From Phycomyces blakesleeanus NRRL 1555(-) (Eukaryota; Mucoromycota; Mucoromycetes; Mucorales; Phycomycetaceae), in assembly GCF_001638985.1 (NCBI RefSeq), contig NW_017265137.1, positions 1,825,054-1,889,053 of the forward strand: 64,000 nt of DNA, given 5' to 3'. The notes under the pieces were generated by a model that worked only from the letters and a program-made list of their open reading frames with translations, searched no databases and was not told where the DNA came from. This document shows positions 39,211 to 49,514 of this stretch, piece by piece; position 1 is the first letter of the stretch; the number at the start of each line of letters is the position of its first letter. A program made the position numbers and the translations under genes.

Positions 39211-40940
39211 ATGGCATTCACTTTCGGCGCATCAACAGCAACCCCTGCTAATCTTGGGGGTCAACCTGCCACATCTCAGCCAGTCGGTGGAGGTGGATTT
39301 ACCTTTGGAGCTTCTGCACCTGCGCCTGCTGCTACATCTAGTGCATTTAACTTTGGTGCACCCACTGCATCAGCAGCACCCGCTGCTGGAGGATTTTCAT
39401 TTGGTGCACCTGCTGCCAGTACCGCACCAATATCCGGAGGATTTTCATTTGGTGCTCCCGCAGCATCAAATGCACCTTCTACTGGAGGATTTACGTTTGG
39501 TGCACCTGCTGCTAGTGCTGCACCTGCAACTGGAGGATTCTCATTCAGTGCACCAGCTACATCATCAGCACCAAATGCCGGAGTATTCTCATTTGGCGCA
39601 CCAGCAACATCAACGGCTCCAACCACTGGATTTGGAATGGGAACAGGAGGCTTGTTCGGCCAAACAAAACCAGCTACTGGCTTTGGATTCAGCAATACAA
39701 CAGGAGGTTTGTTTGGAGCCACGACAGCTGCAAACGCTCAAGCAAATCGAGATCAACAAATATGGCAACTTTTGGTTCAAGCTGATGAGGCATCACGAAA
39801 AGAGCAGTCTGAGAGTTTGCTGTCAACCGAAGGACTTTATCGACCTGAAAACATCTGGCAGAGTCTTGCCTTGCTTCGGTCATGGTGGGATCCACAGTCT
39901 CCATTCTGTCGCTTTAAATATTATTTTTACAACAAAGTATCTCCACAAGAAGTTCATCTTTATCAAAGGCCTGCCAATCAAGATCCTCGGGCATGGGCTG
40001 CCGCTCAAAAAGCCAATCCAGATCCCACATGGTAAACATTTGTTGGCTCACATCGAGAAGAGAGAGAGAGAGGGAGAGGGAGAGAAATTTGAGAAAGACA
40101 GAGAGATCTGATATGTAGTATGATACAGTATGGTCCCAACTCTTGCCGTTGGTTTAGAGGATTTGAAAAAGCGCATTGAAGAACAAGACAAGACAAATGA
40201 AGCACATTATCAAAGGCTATCGGTAGGTTTTAGTGTGTGCTTATATATTTAAGCATAAAAAGGTTGGCATGGAAACTCAAAGCTTTGAGCAAACAGGAAG
40301 TCGATGAAAAGATTAAGAAGATGGAGCAAAAGATTCTGATGGATATTGCGACCAAGTTAGCCGATAGTAAAAAACGACACAAGGAAATTACACAACGTGT
40401 AATAAAGGTAAAAAGAAAAAGAGCAATGTTATAAATTATCTTCGAATTGTATTAACTTGGATTTTTGTCATTCTTTTACTTTATTGAAACAAATAGTTCC
40501 TCAAATTTGCCCAAGTACTTCGCCACAAGGGTCTCTCTCTTACTCCTGATGAAGATGCAATGCGTACACATTATGAACATATCCAATATGAGTTGCAAAA
40601 CTCTGAACAATTCCATGGCAAGCTGAGCCAGTTGTGGGCTCAATTGCAGTTGATTAAAGAGTCTGGTCGCAAGTACGGTAAAGTTGACGGTGTGGATGCA
40701 TGGGATACAGTGAAAGAAAGTGACATGCAGGCTATTACAAAGGTAAGCAGGCAAGATATTTTATGTAGGTAGGTATTTATTGTGATTTATCTTCTTTTTT
40801 TTGCTTTATTATATTATATATATATTTAATGCATATAGTTCTTGGAAGAACAACATCATGGAATTGAGTATACCATTGAGACCCTTCAAAAGGACATTAA
40901 AGAGGTCTCCAAACTCGAACATCCAACCCGCCGACTTTAA
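39211..40940 (+). CDS. NUP54: FG nucleoporin NUP54 (yeast Nup57 orthologue)
   Basis: Five exons, 39211-40031, 40129-40226, 40283-40407, 40497-40742 and 40839-40940, give about 463 aa. The N-terminal 170 residues are Ala/Gly/Ser-rich FG repeats of the type GGFSFGAPAAS. The rest is the conserved Nup54 core: QIWQLLVQADEASRKEQ, SWWDPQSPFCRFKYYFYN, LEDLKKRIEEQDKTNEAHYQ, then helical segments (KFAQVLRHKGLSLTPDEDAM, ELQNSEQFHGKLSQLWAQLQ). Nup54 forms the central-channel trimer with Nup62 and Nup58 and provides FG repeats for transport. Border 40226/40283 was chosen to keep frame (G|CT) and uses a weak GTTTTA donor; it is the least certain junction. The gene is convergent with mS38 downstream and divergent from COA3 upstream. 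Confidence 0.92.
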
Positions 40941-41262
40941 TTATATATATATTTTTTAAGCAGAAATCCATACAGAAACCCCCCTCCAACGTTCTCTAGC
41001 TTCTACACATAAACACACTCACACACACATGCAAATACAAACACATAATTTGGATAAATTGAGGATTTACCTTTCTATATATTAAACAGCTAAAGAGTAT
41101 ATATATATATATATATATTTCTCTTTCATTCTCTATTTCTCTCCTTTTCCTTTTCTTTTCCAAATGTCTACAAGTTTTAATATGAAAAAATAAATAGAAG
41201 ATACAACCAACGTACATATATATATACACAAAAAATATATGCAAATTGCCATATATGCACGC
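40941..41262. other. Convergent 3' intergenic stretch
   Basis: The tail-to-tail spacer of NUP54 and mS38. It is AT-rich, with an AT dinucleotide run near 41,099 and AT runs near 41,215; no gene seen. Confidence 0.6.
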
Positions 41263-41761
41263 TTATTTGCCCAATCGCTTTCTCAGTGCTCTAGTTCTCT
41301 TGAGCAACTTCTTGTGCTTATGCTTGTTCATCTTCAAGCGTCTCTTTCTCAGAACACTGGTGAGTTCAAAAGTCTCCACTACGGGTGCAGGGGGAGGTGA
41401 AAAGGGGCGAAGGCGGGAGAGTTGTTCGGACAAAAGAGACATTTTTGGTACAGCTATAAATACATATGTATATATATATATATATGTGCGCATGTATATG
41501 TATATATATTGTTGTTGTTGTTTTATGTTTTGGGACGCGTTGAGTAATTAAATATGCAAAACAAGTAAAATAAAATAATAATAAAAAGTGATATTCAAAC
41601 TTACAGGTACCCAAAGGTAAAAAGCCAAAAGAGGCGGTGTTAACGGTGCTTGAGGTAGAGGCCAGGCGGGTGGCAATGACATTGCCAATGGGTCTTTGGA
41701 AAGGAGTGGTCAGCCCACCCATGGCGAGAGATGCCGCTCTGGATGCAAAACGGGCAAGCAT
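41263..41761 (-). CDS. COX24: Mitochondrial small-subunit ribosomal protein mS38 (COX24/QRI5, AURKAIP1 family)
   Basis: Exons 41605-41761 and 41263-41453 (GTAAGTTTG donor, TATAG acceptor, T|CT junction) encode 115 aa. The N-terminus MLARFASRAASLAMGG is rich in Arg, Ser and Ala without acids, as in a mitochondrial presequence. The C-terminus carries the family's basic signature: TSVLRKRRLKMNKHKHKKLL followed by KRTRALRKRLGK at the very end. This mS38 helix lies in the decoding region of the mitoribosome; in yeast (Cox24/Qri5) it is needed for COX1 mRNA handling and translation. The ATG lies 210 bp from the RPS18 ATG on the other strand. Confidence 0.9.
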
Positions 41762-41971
41762 GACAGGTATCGTAGAAGTCAGTCTAGACAGGGAGGGGGG
41801 GTAGTAGTAAGAAATGGCTAAACAAGTTGGAGTGACTTGTCAAGCCACTGGAAAGTCCGAGTGTGACTTTTGCCAGTCCGGCGGTCGGCCACACACCCCG
41901 CAGAGGGCTCCTTTTGCAGACAGTAGCGCCTTCCCAGACCTGACTTCTCTCCCTTTTCCATTGTGATCATC
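41762..41971. promoter_or_regulatory. Divergent mS38/RPS18 promoter region
   Basis: A 210-bp, comparatively GC-rich spacer between the start codons of a mitochondrial and a cytosolic ribosomal protein gene. It must serve both directions. A pyrimidine-rich TTCTCTCCCTTTTCC stretch lies just before the RPS18 start, as is common for ribosomal protein genes. Confidence 0.6.
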
Positions 41972-42903
41972 ATGGTGAGTGAAGGAGAGAGAGAGAGAAA
42001 TGAAAACATGATGCTTGCTGGTGGATACATAGATTGATGATGGATCATAAGGATGGATGGATTCACAAACGTCCATAGATTCGATATGAAGACTATTCAT
42101 ATACAATAGATTCTTACAATTGCATTTTTCTTTATTAATATTTTAGTCGCTCGTCGTCCCCGAGAGGAACCAAGTAAGTTTCTTTTTTTTTGAAATTTGC
42201 AGAAGCTTTAGATATATAAAAAAAAACCCTCGACTTCGCGCTAAACTGTAGCTCTACTTTTTTTTGTACTCTTTAGTTCCAGCACATCATCCGTCTCCTC
42301 AACACTAACGTTGATGGTAAGAACAAGATCGTCACCGCTTTGACCTCCGTCCGTGGTGTAGGTCGTCGTTTTGCCAACATCGCCTGCAAGAAGGCCGATG
42401 TGGATCTCAACAAGAGAGCCGGTGAGCTTTCCAACGAAGAGTTGGAGCGCATCGTCACCATTCTCCAGAACCCTGCTCAGTACAAGATCCCCAACTGGTT
42501 CCTCAACAGACAGAAGGATATTGTCGATGGCAAGAACTCCCAGGTCATCTCTAACGTCTTGGATACCAAGCTCCGTGATGATCTCGAGCGTCTGAAGAAG
42601 ATCCGCGCCCATCGTGGTCTCCGTCACTACTGGGGTCTCCGCGTCCGCGGTCAGCACACCAAGACCACTGGTCGTCGTGGCAGAACCGTCGGTGTCTCCA
42701 AGAAGAAGTAGTAAGTATAATATGTATTCCTCGTGTTAAGATTTTGCTTTTGTATTTGGTGATGATCTATAGCAAAAACAACCTTATCTACATTGTCTGA
42801 AGATAATGAAGTCAACTTTTGTTTCTGAAAATACAAGCAATATCTACTATTTGCTTTGGTTATATATATATCATGTGAATTAACACTTTCGTTTTTTTGC
42901 AGA
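41972..42903 (+). CDS. RPS18: 40S ribosomal protein S18 (uS13)
   Basis: Coding exons are 41972-41974 (the ATG alone), 42147-42173 and 42277-42710, with the last stop-codon base supplied either by 42711 (unspliced TAG) or by 42903 (spliced TAA). The product is 154 aa; human RPS18 has 152. The sequence is almost colinear with other uS13 proteins: [78 protein letters not shown] and [13 protein letters not shown] at the end. uS13 sits in the head of the 40S subunit, contacting P-site tRNA and the intersubunit bridge. Ribosomal-protein-like codon use (CTC, ATC, AAG, CGT) contrasts with its neighbours. The first intron sits directly after the ATG. The last intron (42711-42902) carries a predicted snoRNA. 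Confidence 0.96.
42750..42836 (+). ncRNA. Predicted C/D-box snoRNA in the last RPS18 intron
   Basis: Boxes in order: C box GTGATGA (42759-42765), D' CTGA (42797-42800), C' ATAATGA (42803-42809, one mismatch to consensus), D CTGA (42825-42828). The ends form a perfect 8-bp stem: TTGTATTT (42750-42757) with AAATACAA (42829-42836). The 3' end lies 66 nt before the acceptor, typical for intron-encoded C/D snoRNAs. The sequence before D', CCTTATCTACATTGT, is complementary to a conserved 25S rRNA stretch that I recall as CAATGTAGATAAGG. The +5 rule would place a 2'-O-methyl on the U of CAAU. This resembles the yeast snR62 site (Um1888), but that link is from memory. Confidence 0.8.
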
Positions 42904-43306
42904 ATTTATTTTTCGACGTCGACTTGTTCGTTTATCCAATGGTATTGCTTTTGCTGCCTGGACAACTTGTATCATTGTAGCCTCCCCTTTTTTCATAATA
43001 AAAAATACATGGCAGCTCATTCACATTGGCTTTTTTTTCGCATATATACATGTGTGTGTGTGTATTAATATACGTAATTGTATACTTATTTGGTCGAATG
43101 CATTGACCTGAATATATTATAATGAGCTATTAAAAACAATTAAGGTGTCCTTTTTCTTTAAATTTTTCCTGGAGTGATTGAAAACTCGTTAGTCGGGTGT
43201 GACTGTATTTTGAGAATAGGGTTTCCTCGAAGACTTGCAGAATCTTTAAATTCTTAAATATAAAGATACTTTATGTGACTGTACAAGATACTTGCACTTG
43301 TTTACG
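42904..43306. other. RPS18 3' UTR and spacer
   Basis: Holds the RPS18 3' UTR exon after the 42902 acceptor, and the upstream region of the FAM133-like gene. No further gene seen. Confidence 0.6.
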
Positions 43307-44295
43307 ATGGATGGACCTACGATCCGAGACTACATTGGTAAAATCCTATAGTTGCTAAAAAAAATTAAATGCAAAGAGAAGAAGAAAAAGAAAAAGAAAA
43401 ACGTTTTACTTAAACTGTGGGTTCTGTTTAGAGGCACGAAAGAAGAATGGAATGACATGGTAAGCATAATAAATTAGCTGGTTTGTGTAGATCTTTTTTT
43501 TTCTTGACCTTGTCCACCCCTTGCCCAGGGAAGACTTTCGTAAATTAAAAGAAGAGAAAGAAGGACCGGGAGTTTCAGATGCTGCGATGGCAAAGTATCG
43601 GCAACAACTTGATGATGAACGTGAATCAAAGCTTTCAGCTGGAAGAAAACGTGCACGTCAATCGGATAAAAAGAAGAAGAAGTCTTCATCAAAACACAAA
43701 AAGAAGCATCATCGCAGTAAAAGTGATGAAGAAGAAGTGTTGAGTGAAGAAGAGAGAGAATCCAAGGTAAATAACTATATGCGATATTAAGCGTGTAAAG
43801 AATAATATTATTATTATTATCAAAATAACTGACAATATACTATTAATATTAACCAAATTTTAGCATCATCACCACCATCACCATCGATCTTCCAGAAGAC
43901 GTAGTCGCTCACCTAGACGTAGTCGTTCACCAAGACGCAATCGCTCACCAAGACGCAGTCGCTCACCAAGACGCAGTCTCTCACCAAGACACAGCCGCTC
44001 ACCAAGACGTGCTCGTTCTCCTAGACGCAGCCCTTCGCCAAGACGTAGTCCTTCACCAAGACGCAGTGTTTCACCTAGACACAGTCGTTCGCCTAGACGC
44101 AGTCTCTCGCCTAGACGCAGTCCCTCGCCAGAACACCATGAAAGGACACGAGAGAATCGTCGATTTTCATCACCTCACGTAAATATTTAATTATTTGAAA
44201 TTTAAAGCATTGCTATACTAGATATCAAACTCACTCTTAAACCATTTATACTACAGAGTTCGGTAGAGAGAGACACCGAACAGACTTCTATTTAA
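43307..44295 (+). CDS. FAM133-like protein with RS repeats
   Basis: Five exons, 43307-43337, 43432-43459, 43529-43766, 43864-44178 and 44257-44295, all in frame, give 216 aa. The spliced start MDGPTIRDYIEARKKNGMTW then EDFRKLKEEKEG matches the FAM133 N-terminal pattern (GPTIQDYL...P.TWEE.K...EKKK). It is followed by AMAKYRQQLDDERESKLSAG and a Lys/Ser-rich segment. Exon 4 starts with seven His and encodes about 13 copies of a six-residue SPRRSR-type repeat. RS/RD tails are typical of proteins tied to pre-mRNA splicing, so a nuclear-speckle role is likely but inferred. FAM133 itself has no defined activity. The RS array is the main difference from animal FAM133, which has a Lys/Ser tail. Confidence 0.75.
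43905..44130 (+). repeat. 18-bp coding tandem repeat (RS repeats)
   Basis: About a dozen imperfect 18-bp units of the form CGTTCACCAAGACGCAGT inside exon 4 of the FAM133-like gene. They encode SPRRSR variants. Third-position drift between units (TCACCA, TCGCCT, TCTCCT) shows the array is old rather than newly expanded. Confidence 0.85.
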
Positions 44296-44748
44296 TTGCA
44301 ATAGGAAAGAATAGATTCATATACACACAAAGAAAGAAAATGGCAACAATGATTCAAAGAAGATGTTTATTTTTAGTCAATTAAAATAAGTAAGAGAAAT
44401 AAAACAAAACAAAAACAAAACCCAATATATTTATATATAGTATATAAATCTCTTCTTTAACAACAGCTTATATCTTAAGACCATTGTGTAAATTGAAAGC
44501 ATGAACTTGATGCCTTTATTAAGTCTATCGGGGGTAGTTGGATAAACTAGACTCCCTTTTCCTCCATTTTTTTATGTGCACATTTTACCGGATCATCTCG
44601 GTAGCCATTTTACCGCTTCTCTGCACGCGCAGTGGATTACGTGTGTTATTAAATAAATAAATAAAAAAGAGATATTGTAATGAACTTGTAATGAGCATCC
44701 GGATCACTTTTTTTTTAATTTGCTTTACTATTTATCAATCCTCCTCAA
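44296..44748. other. Intergenic stretch upstream of the sorting nexin gene
   Basis: No gene seen. It is AT-rich apart from a GC-richer patch at about 44,575-44,645, just before the proposed ATG, that may hold the promoter. Confidence 0.5.
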
Positions 44749-47320
44749 ATGGCAAACTCAAAGTAAGCGTCATTATCGACCTCAGATTAAATAAAAAGTC
44801 TAAACTTTTTACATTCCAAAACATGCTAATCTACAATCATTTTCCAAGACATCTTGTACAATGCGTGACTCGGGTTTTGAGCTTAAAGAAACCCATGTTG
44901 GGATGTACTTGTGTCCGCAATATGTTTGCTGGACTGAGTACATTATTAAGAGCAGCCGGTAGTTGCGTGGAATGGGACGACCCAACAGTCCAAAACCTCT
45001 GTCGTGGACTTGCCGGGTACTATGTAGTGATTCTATCGATTATATTACTAGCAGATGGCTACCTTTTCCTGGTCTTTCTGGGAATCGGCTTTATATGGGG
45101 TACAATCTCCAAGAACAATAGCAACCCACCAACATCTCACATAACCGATGCATCGGAGTATCATGTAGAACATCTTGCTGTGGATGAAGTAAGCATAATT
45201 AGAATGGAATTTATTTCACAAAAGTAATTAACCTTCCTTTTTTTTCTTCCTTTTTTTGCCATGCTATTCTTCTTTGGTTAGCCATTGTCTGAGGCTGCAT
45301 TCGTTAACGAGTACAAAACTCTGGAACTTTTCTACCCTCCTCTTACGAATGCATGCACGCAGTTAATTGAATATTTCCTGGAGGAGTTCGTAGTAAGCTG
45401 GTGGAAACCCCTCAATGAACATGGCAGCCCAGATTTTCTGGATAGTATACGGGCACGTCTCAATGGATCTGTATCCCGCCTGGAAAAGATGTTAATAAAA
45501 CAGAAGCGCAATGATTTAGTCATGGCAACGGTATTTGGAGTAGCCAATACACTTATTATCCACATGGTAAGTGAATAAAGATGTGTATGTGTATGTGTTT
45601 TTTCTCTCTTTCTCTCTTACACTGGTAATGCTTGGTTTTTATATATAAAACTTCCACTCTCTGGAAACTATAGAGAGAGTGTAAAGCTTACGAAGTTGCA
45701 GATGTACCTTTGGATATCTATGTTGAAGAACACCCCCAGTCTCCTTTTGCTCAGCTATTATCAAGGGCTGAGCAGCAAAATCAGATGCGAGCACTCAGCT
45801 CCACTATTCTTCGCCGCATGTTACCCAAGACAGATACCGATTCGGGTGTGGTTATGCGCCTCTTGAGAGAGTTGCTTGCGACGCACCTCTTTGGGAATAT
45901 TTTACATGCGTGTAGCGATCCTGATTTTATAAACAGTTGGATAGTACACTACCTTGCCAAAGACCAGCCCATGGTTGCTACTGAAGACAATACTGATACA
46001 GAAGGAGATATATTCAGAGATGTAGTTGAAAAGGCGACTGAGCATGTAATTGCCTCGCAGGCTGCAGATATTGAACCTTCGATTTCTTCCAACATTTCAA
46101 TTAACACCAATGTGGAAAAGATGATACCAAGACAACTCGTGTATGCTCATGGAACGATCAATTTCAGTGTGATGGACAACTCGCCCGATCAGGGTGACCG
46201 GATTGATAAAGAAACCCTGAGTTTTATTATCCAGATTGAACGGCCAGCGATGGAAGAGACGTCTGTATCCGAGGGTGGAGGGTATGTTATTACCCGTACT
46301 TATCCAGACTTCGAGGTGTTTCATGCGATCCTTCTGGCAAATAATCCCAAGCGTGTGGCTCGGCTTGGACTGCGTCTCCCATTGGACCGTGCACGTTCCT
46401 GGCTAAAGCGAGGGAACCAAGCCTCTGCAGCGGGACCAGTTGATTCGCAGTCCATTGGAGATTCGCTTGAACGGTACCTTCAGCTGGTTGTGGCAGATGA
46501 TGAGCTTGGGTGTGAGCCTGCTATTGTTGGCTTTTTGGCCAAAGAGAGAGGTGATTCAGAAAGCTCTTTTGCGGATTCGTACGGTGGCAGCAGTAACAAT
46601 AGCGGTGAAGATTCGGTGGTCAATTCCCCCACAATATCTGTTTCATCGCCCAGCCAACTCAGTGTCAGTCGGGCGATTTCTCGGTTCACTTCCACAAGGT
46701 CCAAGCGCAAGATGGGACAGGAAAGCCCGACGCAAGGACCATTAATTCCGAGTGCGACTGTGGAAGAAGAAGTAGTGGCTCCGGTTGTATCGATAGTTCC
46801 GACGGGAATAGAAAAAAAGGCCGAGGGGGAGACGCTGTCTCCTGATGATGTTGAGTTATTGATTGAGACGACATTTGCGTTAGTGGTAGAGATGTTTGAT
46901 TTGACGACGACGAACAACAAGGCTTGGATGCGACGGTCTCTACTGAATCTGATACGTGAAATTGTCCGCCGACTATACACCGAGTTAGTGGCCGAGCAAT
47001 ACAACGACTATATTCAAACCCTGCTGTCGCCGGATGCACTAACACAACAGGTGACAGACCTTGTTCAACGTTTCTGGCCAGATGGACGATGGAGCCCTGG
47101 TGGTGCAAGCCGGACAGATGGAGAGATAGAGGCTACAAGACGCCAGGCGCGTACTTTACTTATACAGGATGCTATTCCTAATGCTCTCCGTCAGTTGATT
47201 GGTGACCAGAATTGTAGTTTGTCGATGGAACGCGTGTGGCAAAGATTACAAGATCCAGCTCTTAATCGTGTTGTTATTCTTCAGTTGCTCGAGCGTACGC
47301 TTAAGCCGATCTTTGGTTAG
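44749..47320 (+). CDS. PXA-PX-nexin-C sorting nexin (SNX13/MDM1-like, without RGS)
   Basis: Exons 44749-44762, 44849-45188, 45282-45566 and 45674-47320 give 761 aa. The proposed start exon reads MANSK and joins to HLVQCVTRV; an in-frame ATG at 44691 would need the intron to be read through and is less likely. A hydrophobic hairpin (GYYVVILSIILLADGYLFLV) near residue 50 should anchor it to a membrane. A PXA domain follows (YPPLTNACTQLIEYFLEEFV ... ILHACSDPDFINSWIV), then a PX domain (SFIIQIERP ... TRTYPDFEVFHAIL ... LRLPLDRARSW) and a C-terminal nexin-C domain. Proteins of this layout sit on the ER or endosomes and link organelles or bind phosphoinositides. The RGS domain usual in SNX13/14/25 and Mdm1 is absent between PXA and PX. 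Confidence 0.88.
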
Positions 47321-47465
47321 ACAAGAAAAGAAGAGGAAAGACTTTGTGTTGTACATATAATCTAACCATAAAAGTGACATTCGTGTGATGAACGGACGAT
47401 CGGGAGGGTTCACCACACAAGACTCAACCCAACCAAACCATACCGCACCGCACCGCACCCCAATA

Positions 47466-47562
47466 TACAGGATTTTAACTTCGTTTTCGGACTTTTTTTT
47501 AAAAAAAAATTGACTTTCTCTATTATTTATTGGATGAATTCATTTTTAATTTCAGATTTATT
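47466..47562 (+). repeat. Left terminal inverted repeat of the 4.7-kb element
   Basis: Shares in order TACAGGATTTTAACTT, GTTTTCGGACTTTTT, CTTTCTCTATT, TTTATTGGA, GAATTCATT and TTAATTTCAGA with the reverse complement of 52,099-52,198; differences are mostly single transitions and T/A-run length. Confidence 0.88.
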
Positions 47563-48060
47563 CCACTTCCAATTTTGGACCAATTTGTAACATTTTTGGA
47601 CATACGCATTTCTGATATCAAACGATTCAATTCTTGATCTGGAAATTTTATTGGGCACACTACATCCAAAGCACCCCTTTCATAGAAGATGTTGTTCTGC
47701 AACATTCTATATCTCTCAACCACTTAATCATATATTAAGTATTACATCACAGTATATCCTATCTTCCCGCACCCTTTATATAACATGAATTGGTCCCACC
47801 ATTCCGCGATGTGTGACCGTATGTAAAACATTTTTATGATAAATAAATAATAAAAAAAAAACACAATCCTATGTTACCTGATGTAAAAAACGAGTAATTA
47901 CTACTTTTAACTGGGAAAAAAACCAAACAGAATGGAATCCGTGCAAAAGAATTATACAACATAGAGGATGTTTACTATGGTAATCCTGAAGGGCATACTT
48001 GAGAGAGAAAATCGTGGTTAAAGTGTTTCTTGGTAGATGGTTTAACTGATTCTGCCTTGG

Positions 48061-48273
48061 ATTACTTACCCAACTGTCAAAAACCTTTGAAAAGTTTAAA
48101 TCACAATAGATGCTCGTAAGTCTCCCACCACCAGAGCGAAGCTTTTACAGAGTATGGTAACCCAACTTGAATTAACGGTCACTTACAAGCAGAGTGCACG
48201 CTCCCCCTCTAGTCACTTGTATTTTCCATTACTCGAACGAGATTCAAAAAGCACTGACAACACTCAAGGTAAA
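48061..48273 (+). pseudogene. Decayed copy 1 of the YARKS coding unit
   Basis: In one frame it reads ITIDARKSPTTRAKLLQSMV and later LYFPLLERDSKSTDNTQGK. This parallels the minus-strand copy (IIGYARKSPSPEDQETRVRL ... TPFQERDRKSHK ... NTQGKY). A stop interrupts the upstream part (SLNHNRCS then stop), so a frameshift is needed to join it. Not functional as it stands. Confidence 0.7.
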
Positions 48274-48395
48274 GTAAAAAAGGAACACCACATTTTAACT
48301 AGACTAAAAATAATGTAATTATTCTTATTTTTTTAGAAGCTCCATCTTTGTATGTTATGGACCACTTCCTCTTTCTTATTATGGATTACCACAAT

Positions 48396-48760
48396 GCTAA
48401 GCTTGAACGTTGGCTGATGTTTTTTTTTTCCGCAGGTTTGCTGCTGATTTCAGTTTGTGATTATTTGCCAAAATACCAACAAACCTTGAAAACCTTACAA
48501 AACAAAAAAGCCTAAATCATAGAGTACGCAAGGAAGTCTCCTTCTTCTGAAGATCAAAGAACAAGAGTAAGACTGCTCAAACTTATAATCAATAATTTGC
48601 GTTGGGATTTTATTGATAAATTCCAAATTCTTGCCTTTCGAAATACCATAAGTCAAATCAAATAGACCTATCGGTTTTGCCTAACAATAGATGATTCTAC
48701 AACTAATGAAAAGGAATCAAGTGATCATCGCTTTTTCAATCGTCTTCAGCACTATAACTA
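48396..48760 (+). pseudogene. Decayed copy 2 of the YARKS coding unit
   Basis: After an intron remnant (GCTAAGCTTGAACGTTGGCT, T run, CCGCAG) it reads YLPKYQQTLKTLQNKKA, a stop codon, then IIEYARKSPSSEDQRTRVRL and LKLIINNLRW. The rest is broken by further stops. The intron piece is identical over 20 nt to the one in the minus-strand copy, so the copies are related at DNA level. Confidence 0.72.
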
Positions 48761-49020
48761 AATCAGCTGTATCTAATCCGTAGAACAAAAAAACTTGTGG
48801 CATCGTTTTTGTGGGAAGGCAATAACATGTTGGAAATCTTTTCTCGGGGTTACTCTTTTTTCTCCTCCAAACTTTCCGGCTTGGCTATTCTGCAACGAAA
48901 CAAAAATAAGGTTATTCTTTATAGTGATTTATGAAATGGAAATATCAAAAGGCTTGGAAATTTGTATGTTTTTTTATGTTGATTACAACGTAGAAAACGT
49001 CAAGAAGTATGAAGAAGTTA

Positions 49021-49154
49021 TTAATAACTTAGGTAATGTTGAGATTTGTTACAACATCGATCCAAAACAACATGTTATAGTCACATTATCAAGTATTCAT
49101 GAAAGCCGTTATCTATACTATTTGTATCCAACCAACATCCAGCTTACTGGATAA
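49021..49154 (+). pseudogene. Fragment resembling the upstream part of the YARKS unit
   Basis: Encodes VEICYNIDPKQHVIVTLSSI, parallel to CEICYNVTPNQPVLVTQQRI on the minus strand near 50,300. It then runs into a stop at 49,154. Placed on the same strand as copies 1 and 2. Confidence 0.5.
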
Positions 49155-49514
49155 TTGACATAAATTTTGAAACTATTATACCAACATTTACAATAAAAAC
49201 ACGTTATTTATTTCAATCGTTGCACTGGTTTGGGTCTACAATCAAATTTTTCAAGTAGTTTTACATCATACAGCAGCGTATTTGAATCATAAATGATTAC
49301 TTCATTAGAAACAGTAAAATGTTTCTATAGCTACTTTTTTTGATTTAGGGGTTTTGGTCAAGTAACTCTTTTACTTGATGTGATCTGGATGATAACCCAG
49401 CAAAATCAAGAGACACCAAGCAGACATTGTGTTTTACGGATTGCAAATACTTGAACATTTATGTATTAAGCTGACGGAATATTGTAAGTAAATCTGCAAG
49501 ACTATTCTGTACTA

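Noticed and set aside
39254..40111. 285-codon plus-strand ORF overlapping NUP54 in another frame
   Set aside because: It arises from the regular FG-repeat codons; it is His/Leu-rich without domain content, while the NUP54 frame has conserved core motifs.
41975..42146. Possible second snoRNA in the first RPS18 intron (TGATGATGG resembles a C box)
   Set aside because: No CTGA box at a suitable distance and no terminal stem.
43905..44130. Regular direct repeats as a CRISPR-like array
   Set aside because: The 18-bp units are contiguous, coding and in frame (RS repeats), with no unique spacers; the organism is eukaryotic.
44691..44748. Upstream ATG of the sorting nexin gene at 44,691
   Set aside because: It would require translating through a sequence with a good GTAAGC donor and AAG acceptor; the ATG at 44,749 plus splicing gives a cleaner N-terminus.
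48795..49154. 119-codon plus-strand ORF as an intact gene
   Set aside because: Only its C-terminal part resembles the neighbouring repeated unit; the first half overlaps non-conserved sequence, so it is treated as a fragment.
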